From the NCBI GenBank assembly GCA_910595815.1, contig CAJVCM010000023.1, positions 1-29,528 on the forward strand: a stretch of DNA of 29,528 nt, written 5' to 3'. The translations under genes were made by a program, and so were the position numbers. Origin of the DNA: Candidatus Thioglobus plumae. Lineage in GTDB: Bacteria > Pseudomonadota > Gammaproteobacteria > PS1 > Pseudothioglobaceae. Of this stretch, positions 16,145 through 23,861 are shown piece by piece. The notes beneath the pieces are model-generated. The model was not told where the DNA came from. It saw nothing but the letters and a program-made list of their open reading frames with translations, and searched no databases. Positions within the stretch are counted from its first letter, which is position 1. Each line of letters begins with the position of its first letter.

Positions 16145-18535
16145 TTAATTCCTTAAGGGTTTGTGCTTGATCAGCATGTGTTCAATCCTATCTTGGGTTT
16201 TTTCTAACTTTAATAACTCAATAAAATGGTTTTTTTCTAAATCTAATAAATACTGATTCTCAACTTCGGTGTTAGCATCAACTTCACCACCACAGAGTAC
16301 ATCTGCGATTTTCCGTGCAATAAAATCATCATGCTCAGAAATAAAATCACCAGTTCTCATGTTGGTTAATTGTGCCAATATATTGGCTTTTGCCGTGGCG
16401 CCACCTACTTTAAAAGTTTGGCTTGCATCTTCTGGGCGGTATTGTTCATCAATCATAATCTGCGCTTGTTGTTTGGCAAAATATAATAGCTCTAGACGTT
16501 GTACAACAATGACATCTTGTTGATCTAGATAACCCATATCAACGGCTAATTGTGCACTTTCAGAAACTTTAGCCAAACCTATTTGTTCAAAATATTGTGC
16601 TAATGTTGGGAATAAATCTTTGTGTTTGGCAGCACGTCTTGCCATTTCCTTGCACCCACCACCTGCTGGTAGCAAGCCAACTCCTATTTCCACTAAGCCA
16701 ATATAACTTTCAGCATGTACCACTCGACGATCACAATGCAACATCATTTCACAACCACCGCCAAGTGCCATACCTTCAACCGCAGCAACAATTGGTATCT
16801 TGCTATATTTAAGCGACATTAATACACGTTGAAGTAATTCAATCACCTCGTTAATGGGTTTTAAGTTGTCAATATTGGGTAATTTTGGTTTGAGCAATTG
16901 CCACGCTTTCTTCTTAAACTTGGTGTACAAATTTTGATGATCTATCATTCCTAATTTAGCACCGGCAACAATTTCATATAAATTAGCACCTGCACAAAAT
17001 GGGGTGCTATCCTGCCATATGATCATGGCCTTAAATTCTTGCTCGGAAATTGCAATCGCTTGCTTCAATGAATCAATGACCTCAAGATTCAGTGTGTGGA
17101 GTTTAGTTTTTAAACTAAAAATAGCAATACCATCGTTTTCATGGAAGAATTTTACTGAGTCATTTTCGAAGATAGTAACACCTTGCCCATGTTTACTTTC
17201 ACCAATTAGGGTAGGGCGATGGAGTTGACGATCATAAACTGCATGCTTAGAGTAAGGAGTGTAGTCGTCTTCAGAAGGAGAATAGGCACCCTTATCGGTA
17301 TAAAAATCTGTCACTCCATTGATCCAATTGGGTATCGATACATCAGCATCATCTTGCAAGAATAGTGCTAATGATGCTTGTACACCGTTAGCTTGCCATA
17401 ATTCAAAAATCCCCACTTCCCAGCCAAAGCCCCAATGGAGTGCCCAATCAATATCTCTAGCTGAGTGTGCAATGGTTTGTAAATGGTAAGCACCATAAAG
17501 ACAAGTGTCTTTTATTACCGAATAAAGGAATTGTGACTGAGGATGTTGATTAGATCTAAGAGCGGTAATCCAACAAGAAATATCTGTTTTTAAGATCGAC
17601 TTAACTGAAGCTTCAATCTCATAATTAGCCTTATTGTAATTTTGACTCTCTGTCTGATAAACCCGAATTTCACCATCTTCTTTCTTATAAATACCAGCTT
17701 TAGTTTTTTCACCCAGCGCGTGTTGTTTTAATAAGTTCTCTAACCATTGAGGTGTTTTAAAATAAGCATGCCAAGGGTCATCACTAAGCACCTGATCAAA
17801 CTGATCAAAGACATGCTTTAGAATATCCAACCCCACTAAATCTGCAGTTCTAAAAGTAGCACTTTTTGGTCTTTTCAACTTAGTCCCTGTTAAGGCATCA
17901 ACCGTATCAAAATCAAGTGCTAGTCTATCAGCATGATGAATACATGCGGCAATAGAAAAGACCCCAATACGGTTAGCAACAAAGCCGGGCTCGTCATTAG
18001 CGTAGAGAATATTTTTACCCAATTCTGAGGTAAAAAATCCTTCTAATTGATTCAATAAATCAGGCTTAGTCTTTTCAGTTGAAATCAGTTCAACCAATGA
18101 CATATAACGTGGTGGGTTGAAAAAATGAATGCCACAAAATTGCGATTGAAAATCTCCCAAATTTTTTCCAATTTGATCAACGCTTAAACTAGAAGTGTTG
18201 GTTGCTAAAATAACATTAGTAGACAAATAAGGTAATATTTTTGCAAATAAATCTTGCTTGGCATCCACATCTTCAATAATCGCTTCAATGACAAAATCAC
18301 AACTGGATAATTGATTTAAATCATTTTCAAAAGAGGCTGCTGTAATCCAAGATTGTTGATCGGGATGGGTGAGTGCTTTGGGTTTAAAGCTACTAATATT
18401 GTTCAAATTATCCTCAACATGGGCTTCTTTACCAAACAATAAAGTAGGGATATTAGCATTGGCAAACACAGCAGCAATCTGTGCACCCATCACACCACTA
18501 CCTAAAATACCAACATGACTAATCTTCATAATCAT
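16145..18535 (-). CDS. fadN: 3-hydroxyacyl-CoA dehydrogenase / enoyl-CoA hydratase, FadN type
   Basis: The 796-residue bifunctional enzyme hydrates enoyl-CoA and oxidises 3-hydroxyacyl-CoA. The dehydrogenase comes first: the NAD site GILGSGVMGAQIAAVFA near residues 9-24, then GIHFFNPPRYMSLVELI and GFVANRIG. The hydratase (crotonase) domain is C-terminal, with PFCAGANLYEIV, MALGGGCEMMLHCDRR and IGVGLLPAGGG, including both expected glutamates. This order is the reverse of E. coli FadB/FadJ and agrees with Bacillus FadN, which also sits with FadA and FadE. ATG codons at 18535 and 18529 are both possible starts; the gene overlaps fadE by up to 17 bases. Confidence 0.9.
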   Translation of the reverse strand: MIMKISHVGILGSGVMGAQIAAVFANANIPTLLFGKEAHVEDNLNNISSFKPKALTHPDQQSWITAASFENDLNQLSSCDFVIEAIIEDVDAKQDLFAKILPYLSTNVILATNTSSLSVDQIGKNLGDFQSQFCGIHFFNPPRYMSLVELISTEKTKPDLLNQLEGFFTSELGKNILYANDEPGFVANRIGVFSIAACIHHADRLALDFDTVDALTGTKLKRPKSATFRTADLVGLDILKHVFDQFDQVLSDDPWHAYFKTPQWLENLLKQHALGEKTKAGIYKKEDGEIRVYQTESQNYNKANYEIEASVKSILKTDISCWITALRSNQHPQSQFLYSVIKDTCLYGAYHLQTIAHSARDIDWALHWGFGWEVGIFELWQANGVQASLALFLQDDADVSIPNWINGVTDFYTDKGAYSPSEDDYTPYSKHAVYDRQLHRPTLIGESKHGQGVTIFENDSVKFFHENDGIAIFSLKTKLHTLNLEVIDSLKQAIAISEQEFKAMIIWQDSTPFCAGANLYEIVAGAKLGMIDHQNLYTKFKKKAWQLLKPKLPNIDNLKPINEVIELLQRVLMSLKYSKIPIVAAVEGMALGGGCEMMLHCDRRVVHAESYIGLVEIGVGLLPAGGGCKEMARRAAKHKDLFPTLAQYFEQIGLAKVSESAQLAVDMGYLDQQDVIVVQRLELLYFAKQQAQIMIDEQYRPEDASQTFKVGGATAKANILAQLTNMRTGDFISEHDDFIARKIADVLCGGEVDANTEVENQYLLDLEKNHFIELLKLEKTQDRIEHMLIKHKPLRN

Positions 18536-20858
18536 CCACCGCTAAAATTTTTCGACGTAATTCAGTTAAATTCGATAACAACTGATGCTCGTCGATGCTA
18601 ATTTGCTGTTGATCTAATAATGCATCAATGGCTTCAAGTGTATCAACATATTTAACTCTTTTATATATCTTTTCGGACTGTATTGCAAGTGTATAAGCCT
18701 GATCTAATATATCCAGGGTGCTATCTTTTGCATACAACACGTCACTTGTAAGTGTATCTTTGAAATTACGATTATTAATTAACTGATTAACCACTTTATT
18801 TTGTAGTTTGACACTAGGGAGTGGTTGATTAATGCCTCTAGGCAAGGTAATCCACCTGAATACAGATGAAAAATTCAATTGATCGCAAATATCACTAAGT
18901 AATACTTGTGATTGATGAACTTGCCTTTGCATACTCCAACGAATGAGATCATCAAAGTCATTATCCAATGCTTGGCGATATTTCAACAGAACAGAAATAC
19001 TATACATCTTAATCAATAGGTCAGAAAATAGACCGTTAATACTTTCTTGAAATTTAATTTTTGGACCAAATTTCATTAAAACAATCTCAACTAAAAAAGC
19101 AAAACTCGCACTTAAAGTGGCGAGCTGTTGGTAGTTATTTTTTTCAAAACCTTTAACACCTTTGGGTATCTTAGCAAGACGACCACCACTGATTGCAAAA
19201 ACAAAACTTTTGATTTTTACGCCAATAATATGCGCAAGATGATGACCTAATAAACGATTAAACGAGACCGTATCTTTTTTCTCTAGACTCTCCAGCTCCC
19301 CTTTTAAAAAAGGATGGCAACGCATCAACCCCTGACCAAAGATAATCATGGATCGAGTCAGTATATTAGCCCCTTCAACGGTAATAGCAATGGGAACCAC
19401 TTGGTAAATATCAGACAAATAATTACGCCGCCCCAACATAACCGTTTTACCGCCATGAATATCCATTGCGTGATTAATATTGGTTCTTAATAATTCGGTG
19501 TGATGGTATTTTAAAATCGCAGAACTCACAGATGGGTTAAGCCCCTGATCGAGCAAGTTCAAATGAAAATTGCTCATGGCTTTCATGGTTAGGGTGTCTG
19601 CGGCCATAGAGACTAGTTTTTCTGCTACACCCTGAAAACGATACAATGATTGTTTAAATTGCTTTCTAATCAAAGCGTATTCAAGTGAGGTTTTAAGGCT
19701 GAGCTCGACACCTGCCAAGGACAAGGATGGGAGCGACACCCCTCGACCCAGGGAGAGCGACTCCATTAACATTGACCAGCCTTGACCAATCATAGCTTGA
19801 CCGCCAATAACAGCAGACATTGGAATGAACACATTTTTTCCCTGGTGTGGACCATTGCTAAAATTAGAACCAATAGGGTGGTGGTGTCGACCGATGCTCA
19901 CACCATCTAGAGCACTATCAACCAATGCACATGTAATACCCAAATCTGACTGATTACCGATTAAGCCATCAGGATCATAGGTTTTAAAGGCAAGCCCAAT
20001 GAGTGTCGCCATTGGTGCAAGGGTAGTGTAGCGCTTATCCCAATTTAGGAGAATACCCAAGGTATTTTTACCATTGTAATCCTGCTGACAAATCACCCCA
20101 GAATCAACCATAGCACCAGCGTCTGAACCGGCATCGGTTGAAGTGAGGGCAAAACAAGGGATATGCTCACCCGTTGCTAATTTTGGTAATAAATCTTGTT
20201 TTTGCTCATCTGCACCATAATGCAAAATTAATTCAGCTGGACCTAAAGAATTTGGCACCATCACTGTGACAGCCAATGAAGTATTGCAACTTGATAATTG
20301 AGTTAAAATTTTTGCATGTGCTTGTGCAGAAAAATCTAAACCACCATATTTTTTAGGAATGTTAAGTGACCAAAATCCTGCTGATTTTATTTGATCTAGA
20401 GTCTTGTCTGTTAAGCCAAACTGATTAAAAGTATCGCAAAGTTGGGGTACTTTTTTATGAATAAAATCTTGCTCTATAGCGCTCAAAGGCTTAGTTTCAA
20501 CGTTTAATAATTCATTCCAATAAAGCTGATTAGTAAACAGTTGCTTTTCCCAGTGAGTGTCACCGCACTCCATAGCTACTTTCTCAGTCTCACTGATATT
20601 AAGTTTTGTTGTATTTATAAAACGAGAAACAATCGGTTTAATCAACAACAATCTAAAAAATGGAACAAACAAGATTAAATTAATTAATAATAGAATAGAT
20701 CCCACTACCAAAATAATGATCTGGCTTAACTCTAAGTCAATAATTAAATAAAGTGTTGCTACTGAGAAAACAATAACAAAAAAAGGCAAAGACCGTTCAA
20801 CTCTAGAAAATAAAACGGTTATACCGATAACCAATGCTACATAATAAATGACAAGCAT
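18519..20858 (-). CDS. fadE: FadE-type acyl-CoA dehydrogenase, membrane-anchored
   Basis: FadE introduces the trans-2 double bond in acyl-CoA, the first step of each beta-oxidation round, using FAD. The 779-residue protein (E. coli FadE 814) starts with two or three hydrophobic segments within residues 1-75 that should anchor it in the inner membrane. Conserved blocks follow: PKKYGGLDFSAQAHA, VPNSLGPAELILHYG, IPCFALTSTDAGSDAGAM and PIAITVEGANILTRSM IFGQG, all closely matching E. coli FadE, and the long C-terminal domain specific to this family. It is preceded by the iron-sulfur reductase gene with a 36-base gap. Confidence 0.94.
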   Translation of the reverse strand: MLVIYYVALVIGITVLFSRVERSLPFFVIVFSVATLYLIIDLELSQIIILVVGSILLLINLILFVPFFRLLLIKPIVSRFINTTKLNISETEKVAMECGDTHWEKQLFTNQLYWNELLNVETKPLSAIEQDFIHKKVPQLCDTFNQFGLTDKTLDQIKSAGFWSLNIPKKYGGLDFSAQAHAKILTQLSSCNTSLAVTVMVPNSLGPAELILHYGADEQKQDLLPKLATGEHIPCFALTSTDAGSDAGAMVDSGVICQQDYNGKNTLGILLNWDKRYTTLAPMATLIGLAFKTYDPDGLIGNQSDLGITCALVDSALDGVSIGRHHHPIGSNFSNGPHQGKNVFIPMSAVIGGQAMIGQGWSMLMESLSLGRGVSLPSLSLAGVELSLKTSLEYALIRKQFKQSLYRFQGVAEKLVSMAADTLTMKAMSNFHLNLLDQGLNPSVSSAILKYHHTELLRTNINHAMDIHGGKTVMLGRRNYLSDIYQVVPIAITVEGANILTRSMIIFGQGLMRCHPFLKGELESLEKKDTVSFNRLLGHHLAHIIGVKIKSFVFAISGGRLAKIPKGVKGFEKNNYQQLATLSASFAFLVEIVLMKFGPKIKFQESINGLFSDLLIKMYSISVLLKYRQALDNDFDDLIRWSMQRQVHQSQVLLSDICDQLNFSSVFRWITLPRGINQPLPSVKLQNKVVNQLINNRNFKDTLTSDVLYAKDSTLDILDQAYTLAIQSEKIYKRVKYVDTLEAIDALLDQQQISIDEHQLLSNLTELRRKILAVDDYED

Positions 20859-20870
20859 GGTTCTATCATA

Positions 20871-20884
20871 ACCCTGTTTAGGGT
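20871..20884 (-). other. hairpin in the reductase-fadE intergenic gap
   Basis: A perfect 5-base stem with 4-base loop (ACCCT/AGGGT) occupies the 36 bases between the reductase stop and the fadE start. On the minus strand it is not followed by a T-run, so it is not a standard terminator. Its 3' arm holds AGGG, which lies about 16 bases before the fadE ATG and could be a poor ribosome-binding site partly hidden by the stem, or the stem could be an RNA processing site. Confidence 0.4.
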
Positions 20885-20894
20885 GAACGAACTG

Positions 20895-21905
20895 TTAAAT
20901 AGGGGATGCGATTAATTGGGATTCATTCAGACCATTTTCGAGTAATAATTCACCTAAATAGATCAACACTTCAGCTGGCGCCGAAACATATAAATCAGAT
21001 TGATTAATGATGTTTAAATCTAAGGAATTAAAAATTTGTTTTGCCACTTTTTGACAATCGTTTTTATTCGATCGATCAAACTTACAGGCAATAGGCGTAT
21101 AAGTGTAATCATCCATAATCACTTGCCAAGATTTTGCATGGTTTTCTAAGTAGGGGGATTGTTCATCGGCAGGGTAGGCCCAATAAAAATACACCGGGTT
21201 AGGCATTTCTAATGAGAAAGCGTGCTCTACTAAGCTTCTAATTGGCGCAAAGCCACTATCCCAGGCGATAAATGCCATTGGTCGCGTTGAGGATTCTTTA
21301 AGCACAAAGATGCCTTTAGGTCCCTCTAAGTCTATGACAGATTTAGACTTAATCTTTTTGTCAAACAGGGCGGTGGCAAAAGCGTCTTCAGGCATATTTC
21401 TAATATGAAACTCTAACTCCATACCGTGACAAGGGCAAGAGGCAAGCGGATATCGCGAGGTGTTGCCTTTAAAAGACAACTCAACATCTTGCCCTGCCAT
21501 AAACTGCAGTGTTTTAGAGCGAGGCGTTCTAACGGTAATAATGGCTAAATTATCATTAATAAAGCTAACTTTTTTTACTTTGATTTCAATATTCTGGATG
21601 GCGATTGACTTTACATCACCAATCAAATCCAGTTCTAACTCAATGTCTGCAGTAGGTGCGTTGCAGCACATTAAAAACTCACCTTGATTTTTTTGATCAT
21701 CGCTTAAAATGAAGTCGTGGTGCTTTATTTGCTTAATATCACCATCAACAAGCTTGGCGACACAGGCACCACAAGTGCCATTGCTACACTCGTAGTGCAT
21801 CGCCAAACCGTGACGAAGCCCACCTTCAAGAATGGAATCATTTTCTGAGCATTCAAAATTCCGCTTATTATTCTTAAGTTGAATATTAAAGATCTGATTA
21901 TGCAT
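20895..21905 (-). CDS. [2Fe-2S] ferredoxin-FNR-type reductase
   Basis: From the ATG at 21905 the protein has 336 residues. An N-terminal plant-type ferredoxin domain has ligands Cys40, Cys45, Cys48 and Cys80 or Cys81 (YECSNGTCGACVA, then LMCCNAP). A ferredoxin-NADP reductase-like domain follows, with an FAD-binding RYPLAS motif and a GPKGIF block. This is the layout of oxygenase and hydroxylase reductases and of CDP-glucoseen reductase-like proteins. ATG codons at 21935 and 21914 are upstream alternatives, but family N-termini begin near the chosen one. It leads the fad operon; its electron acceptor is not encoded in the window. It could serve a desaturase or hydroxylase elsewhere. Confidence 0.82.
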   Translation of the reverse strand: MHNQIFNIQLKNNKRNFECSENDSILEGGLRHGLAMHYECSNGTCGACVAKLVDGDIKQIKHHDFILSDDQKNQGEFLMCCNAPTADIELELDLIGDVKSIAIQNIEIKVKKVSFINDNLAIITVRTPRSKTLQFMAGQDVELSFKGNTSRYPLASCPCHGMELEFHIRNMPEDAFATALFDKKIKSKSVIDLEGPKGIFVLKESSTRPMAFIAWDSGFAPIRSLVEHAFSLEMPNPVYFYWAYPADEQSPYLENHAKSWQVIMDDYTYTPIACKFDRSNKNDCQKVAKQIFNSLDLNIINQSDLYVSAPAEVLIYLGELLLENGLNESQLIASPI

Positions 21906-21907
21906 GT

Positions 21908-21936
21908 TTGCCATTATAAAGAGTAAGGCATACAAT
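21908..21936 (+). promoter_or_regulatory. promoter of the DsrE-like gene
   Basis: TTGCCA (21908-21913) and TACAAT (21931-21936) are separated by 17 bases; each matches its consensus hexamer at five of six positions. Transcription would start near 21943, leaving a leader of about 28 bases before the ATG at 21971. Confidence 0.6.
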
Positions 21937-21941
21937 GATAA
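21913..21941 (-). promoter_or_regulatory. promoter of the reductase-fad operon, face to face with the DsrE promoter
   Basis: On the minus strand TTATCA (21941-21936) and a perfect TATAAT (21918-21913) are 17 bases apart. The -10 shares a base with the opposite promoter's -35 and the -35 shares a base with its -10, so the two cover the same DNA. The expected start, about 21906, lies directly at the ATG at 21905, which would make the mRNA leaderless. Confidence 0.45.
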
Positions 21942-21970
21942 CTAAACAAAACAAGATAAGGCGTTAATAC

Positions 21971-22459
21971 ATGATCAAATTTAAAGTATTGGTGTTATTA
22001 CTATTAAGTAGTGCTGTAATAGCTAATTACACACACCCTAGTGTTAATCGACTTATACAGGGTAATGACGAACCTGTCGGCGTGGTATTTGAACTAGTTG
22101 AAAATGATAAAAGCACTTGGGAGTGGGCAGCACCAATGATTCAGGATTTAAGAATGCAATTGAAGGAAAAATATCCCGAAATTGAGATTGCCGTAGTATC
22201 GCATGGTAGAGAGCAGTTTCAACTGATTAAGAAAAGGGCTAAACGCCAAAAAAAAGCAATTTCGATCTTAGAAGACTTAGTGCGTAAAGATAATGTTAAC
22301 TTACACGTATGTGGCACGCATTCTTCATGGTTCGGCATAGATCCGAATAGTTATCTTGATATTGTTGATGTCACAGTTAGCGGACCTGCAAAAATTAATG
22401 ATTATATTAATTTAGGTTATCAGTCAGTTCAGTTGTATAAACCCAGTCAAGTGAAATAG
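21971..22459 (+). CDS. exported DsrE/DsrF-like family protein
   Basis: The 162-residue protein starts with a signal peptide (KFKVLVLLLLSSAVIA, cleavage likely near residues 18-19). The rest resembles the DsrE/DsrF-like fold: GVVFELVE strand, an amphipathic helix (WAAPMIQDLRMQLKEKYPEIEIAVVSHG, described here in two blocks: WAAPMIQDLRMQL, then EIEIAVVSHG), a conserved-type cysteine at Cys114 in HVCGTHSSWFG, and VSGPAKINDYINLGYQSVQ at the end. Members of this fold handle persulfidic sulfur via such a cysteine; exported versions are common in sulfur-oxidising bacteria but poorly characterised. It stands alone, divergent from the fad operon and convergent with hemH. Confidence 0.68.
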   Translation: MIKFKVLVLLLLSSAVIANYTHPSVNRLIQGNDEPVGVVFELVENDKSTWEWAAPMIQDLRMQLKEKYPEIEIAVVSHGREQFQLIKKRAKRQKKAISILEDLVRKDNVNLHVCGTHSSWFGIDPNSYLDIVDVTVSGPAKINDYINLGYQSVQLYKPSQVK

Positions 22460-22480
22460 GGCGAGTGATTTTTTTAATTC

Positions 22481-22527
22481 TAACTACTAAAGTTATTATT
22501 TAACATAATATAAATTATGCGTAGTTA
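22481..22527. terminator. AT-rich inverted repeat between convergent genes
   Basis: The 68-base gap between the DsrE-like gene and hemH holds nested inverted repeats: TAACTAC/GTAGTTA (22481-22487 and 22521-22527) around CATAAT/ATTATG (22504-22519). A T-run (ttttttt) lies just upstream at about 22469-22475. It may act as a weak bidirectional terminator, but the stems are AT-rich and unevenly spaced. Confidence 0.35.
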
Positions 22528-23502
22528 TTAGAGTTGTTGTGCAATAATACTTGAGAGTGCTTGTATATGGTCATCACGGTCATTCAAAGCAGGAATATAG
22601 CTAAACTCCTTACCACCAGCTTCCATAAAATACTCTCTATTCTCTTCATCGATCTCTTCTATGGTTTCTAAACAATCAACAGAAAAACCAGGACAGATCA
22701 CTTGTACGTGTTGAGTACCGTTTTGCGCCAAAGACTCTAAGCTATTTTTGGTTTGCGGCTTAAGCCATTCTTCGCGGCCAAATATTGACTGAAAACACAA
22801 TTGGTACTCGTCCTTTTTCAAATTAAGCGCCTCAGCAAGCAGTTGAGTCGTATTAACACAGTGATCATAATAAACGTCGCCATTATCAACAAAACGCTGC
22901 GGTATGCCGTGAAACGAGATCATTAGCTTATCAGGCTTGCCGTGCTGCGCTTGATGCTCAGTTACCGAATTAACCAAAGATTGAATGTAGCCCTTATCTT
23001 GGTAATAATCATCAATAAACACCAGTTTTGGGGCATTATCCCAAGTATTAAGGGTTTTATTGATTTCATCAAGAGTCGAAAGGGTTGTGGTATTCGAATA
23101 CTGAGGGTACATCGGTAGCGCAATAATCTTGTCACAACCCTGATCTTTCAAACTTTGTAATGCCGAAGGAATAGATGGGTTTCCGTAACGCATACCGATT
23201 TCAAAGGTCAAATGATCATACTGACTAAGTAGTGTTTTTTTAATGCCTTCAAGTTGTAAATTGCTGATATTTAATAGCGGTGATCCTTTGCCAAATTTAT
23301 CCCAAATTTTTTCGTAATTTTTGGCAGATTTTGCGGGCCTGATATTAAGAATAACTACGTTTAATGCTAACCACCAAATCAGTTTATTTGGTGGCTGAAT
23401 AACACGATCATCTGACAAAAATTGCTTTAAATATCGCTTTAAAGCAGGCTTTGTAGGCGCATCTGGTGTGCCAAGATTGGTGAGTAAAATTCCAGTTTTC
23501 AT
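22528..23502 (-). CDS. hemH: ferrochelatase
   Basis: HemH inserts Fe2+ into protoporphyrin IX to make protoheme, the last step of heme synthesis. The 324-residue protein begins MKTGILLTNLGTPDAP, typical of the family, and keeps GMRYGNPSI, the active-site histidine at about residue 198 in ISFHGIPQRF, and the glutamate in VICPGFSVDCLETIEEI (about residue 279). Length matches E. coli HemH (320). The start codon overlaps the stop of the thioredoxin-like gene (TAATG), so the pair is translationally coupled. Confidence 0.96.
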   Translation of the reverse strand: MKTGILLTNLGTPDAPTKPALKRYLKQFLSDDRVIQPPNKLIWWLALNVVILNIRPAKSAKNYEKIWDKFGKGSPLLNISNLQLEGIKKTLLSQYDHLTFEIGMRYGNPSIPSALQSLKDQGCDKIIALPMYPQYSNTTTLSTLDEINKTLNTWDNAPKLVFIDDYYQDKGYIQSLVNSVTEHQAQHGKPDKLMISFHGIPQRFVDNGDVYYDHCVNTTQLLAEALNLKKDEYQLCFQSIFGREEWLKPQTKNSLESLAQNGTQHVQVICPGFSVDCLETIEEIDEENREYFMEAGGKEFSYIPALNDRDDHIQALSSIIAQQL

Positions 23503-23852
23503 TAAAAATTTTCTAGGTTTTGATCAATAAAATTTCGCACAAAATCATGTGTTTGAGCTGAGTGAAATCGGTCTACTTCTTCACCTCTAATAAAGGCAAT
23601 AACTGTTGGAAATCCACGAACTGAAAACCGCCCTGCAATCTTCATATTTTCATCCTCAGCCTCAAGTTTTGTTAATACAAATTCGCCCTCATTATACTCT
23701 GCTGTAACACTATTAAGGATAGGCTCTAGGATCTTGCACGGCCCACACCACTCAGCTGAAATATCCAAAATAACCAATTGCTTGTATGATTGATCAATTA
23801 CTAAGACTTCAAAGCTCTCAAGCGAGACTTCAGTAGGGGTTGTATTGTTCAT
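23502..23852 (-). CDS. thioredoxin-fold protein
   Basis: The 116-residue protein is a single thioredoxin domain with the active site EWCGPCK (Cys36 and Cys39) and the cis-proline loop RGFPTVIAFIRGEEV. No signal peptide is present, so it is cytoplasmic. It differs from canonical TrxA in its longer, acidic N-terminus (MNNTTPTEVSLESFEVLVID) and may be a dedicated reductant rather than the main thioredoxin. It lies between the SH3-domain gene (9-base gap) and hemH (1-base overlap); why these three are together is not clear. Confidence 0.88.
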   Translation of the reverse strand: MNNTTPTEVSLESFEVLVIDQSYKQLVILDISAEWCGPCKILEPILNSVTAEYNEGEFVLTKLEAEDENMKIAGRFSVRGFPTVIAFIRGEEVDRFHSAQTHDFVRNFIDQNLENF

Positions 23853-23861
23853 ATTGAAAAT

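Noticed and set aside
21914..21935. ATG codons at 21935 and 21914 as the start of the reductase
   Set aside because: The first 10 residues have no counterpart in ferredoxin-domain N-termini, no Shine-Dalgarno sequence precedes them, and both codons fall within the predicted minus promoter.
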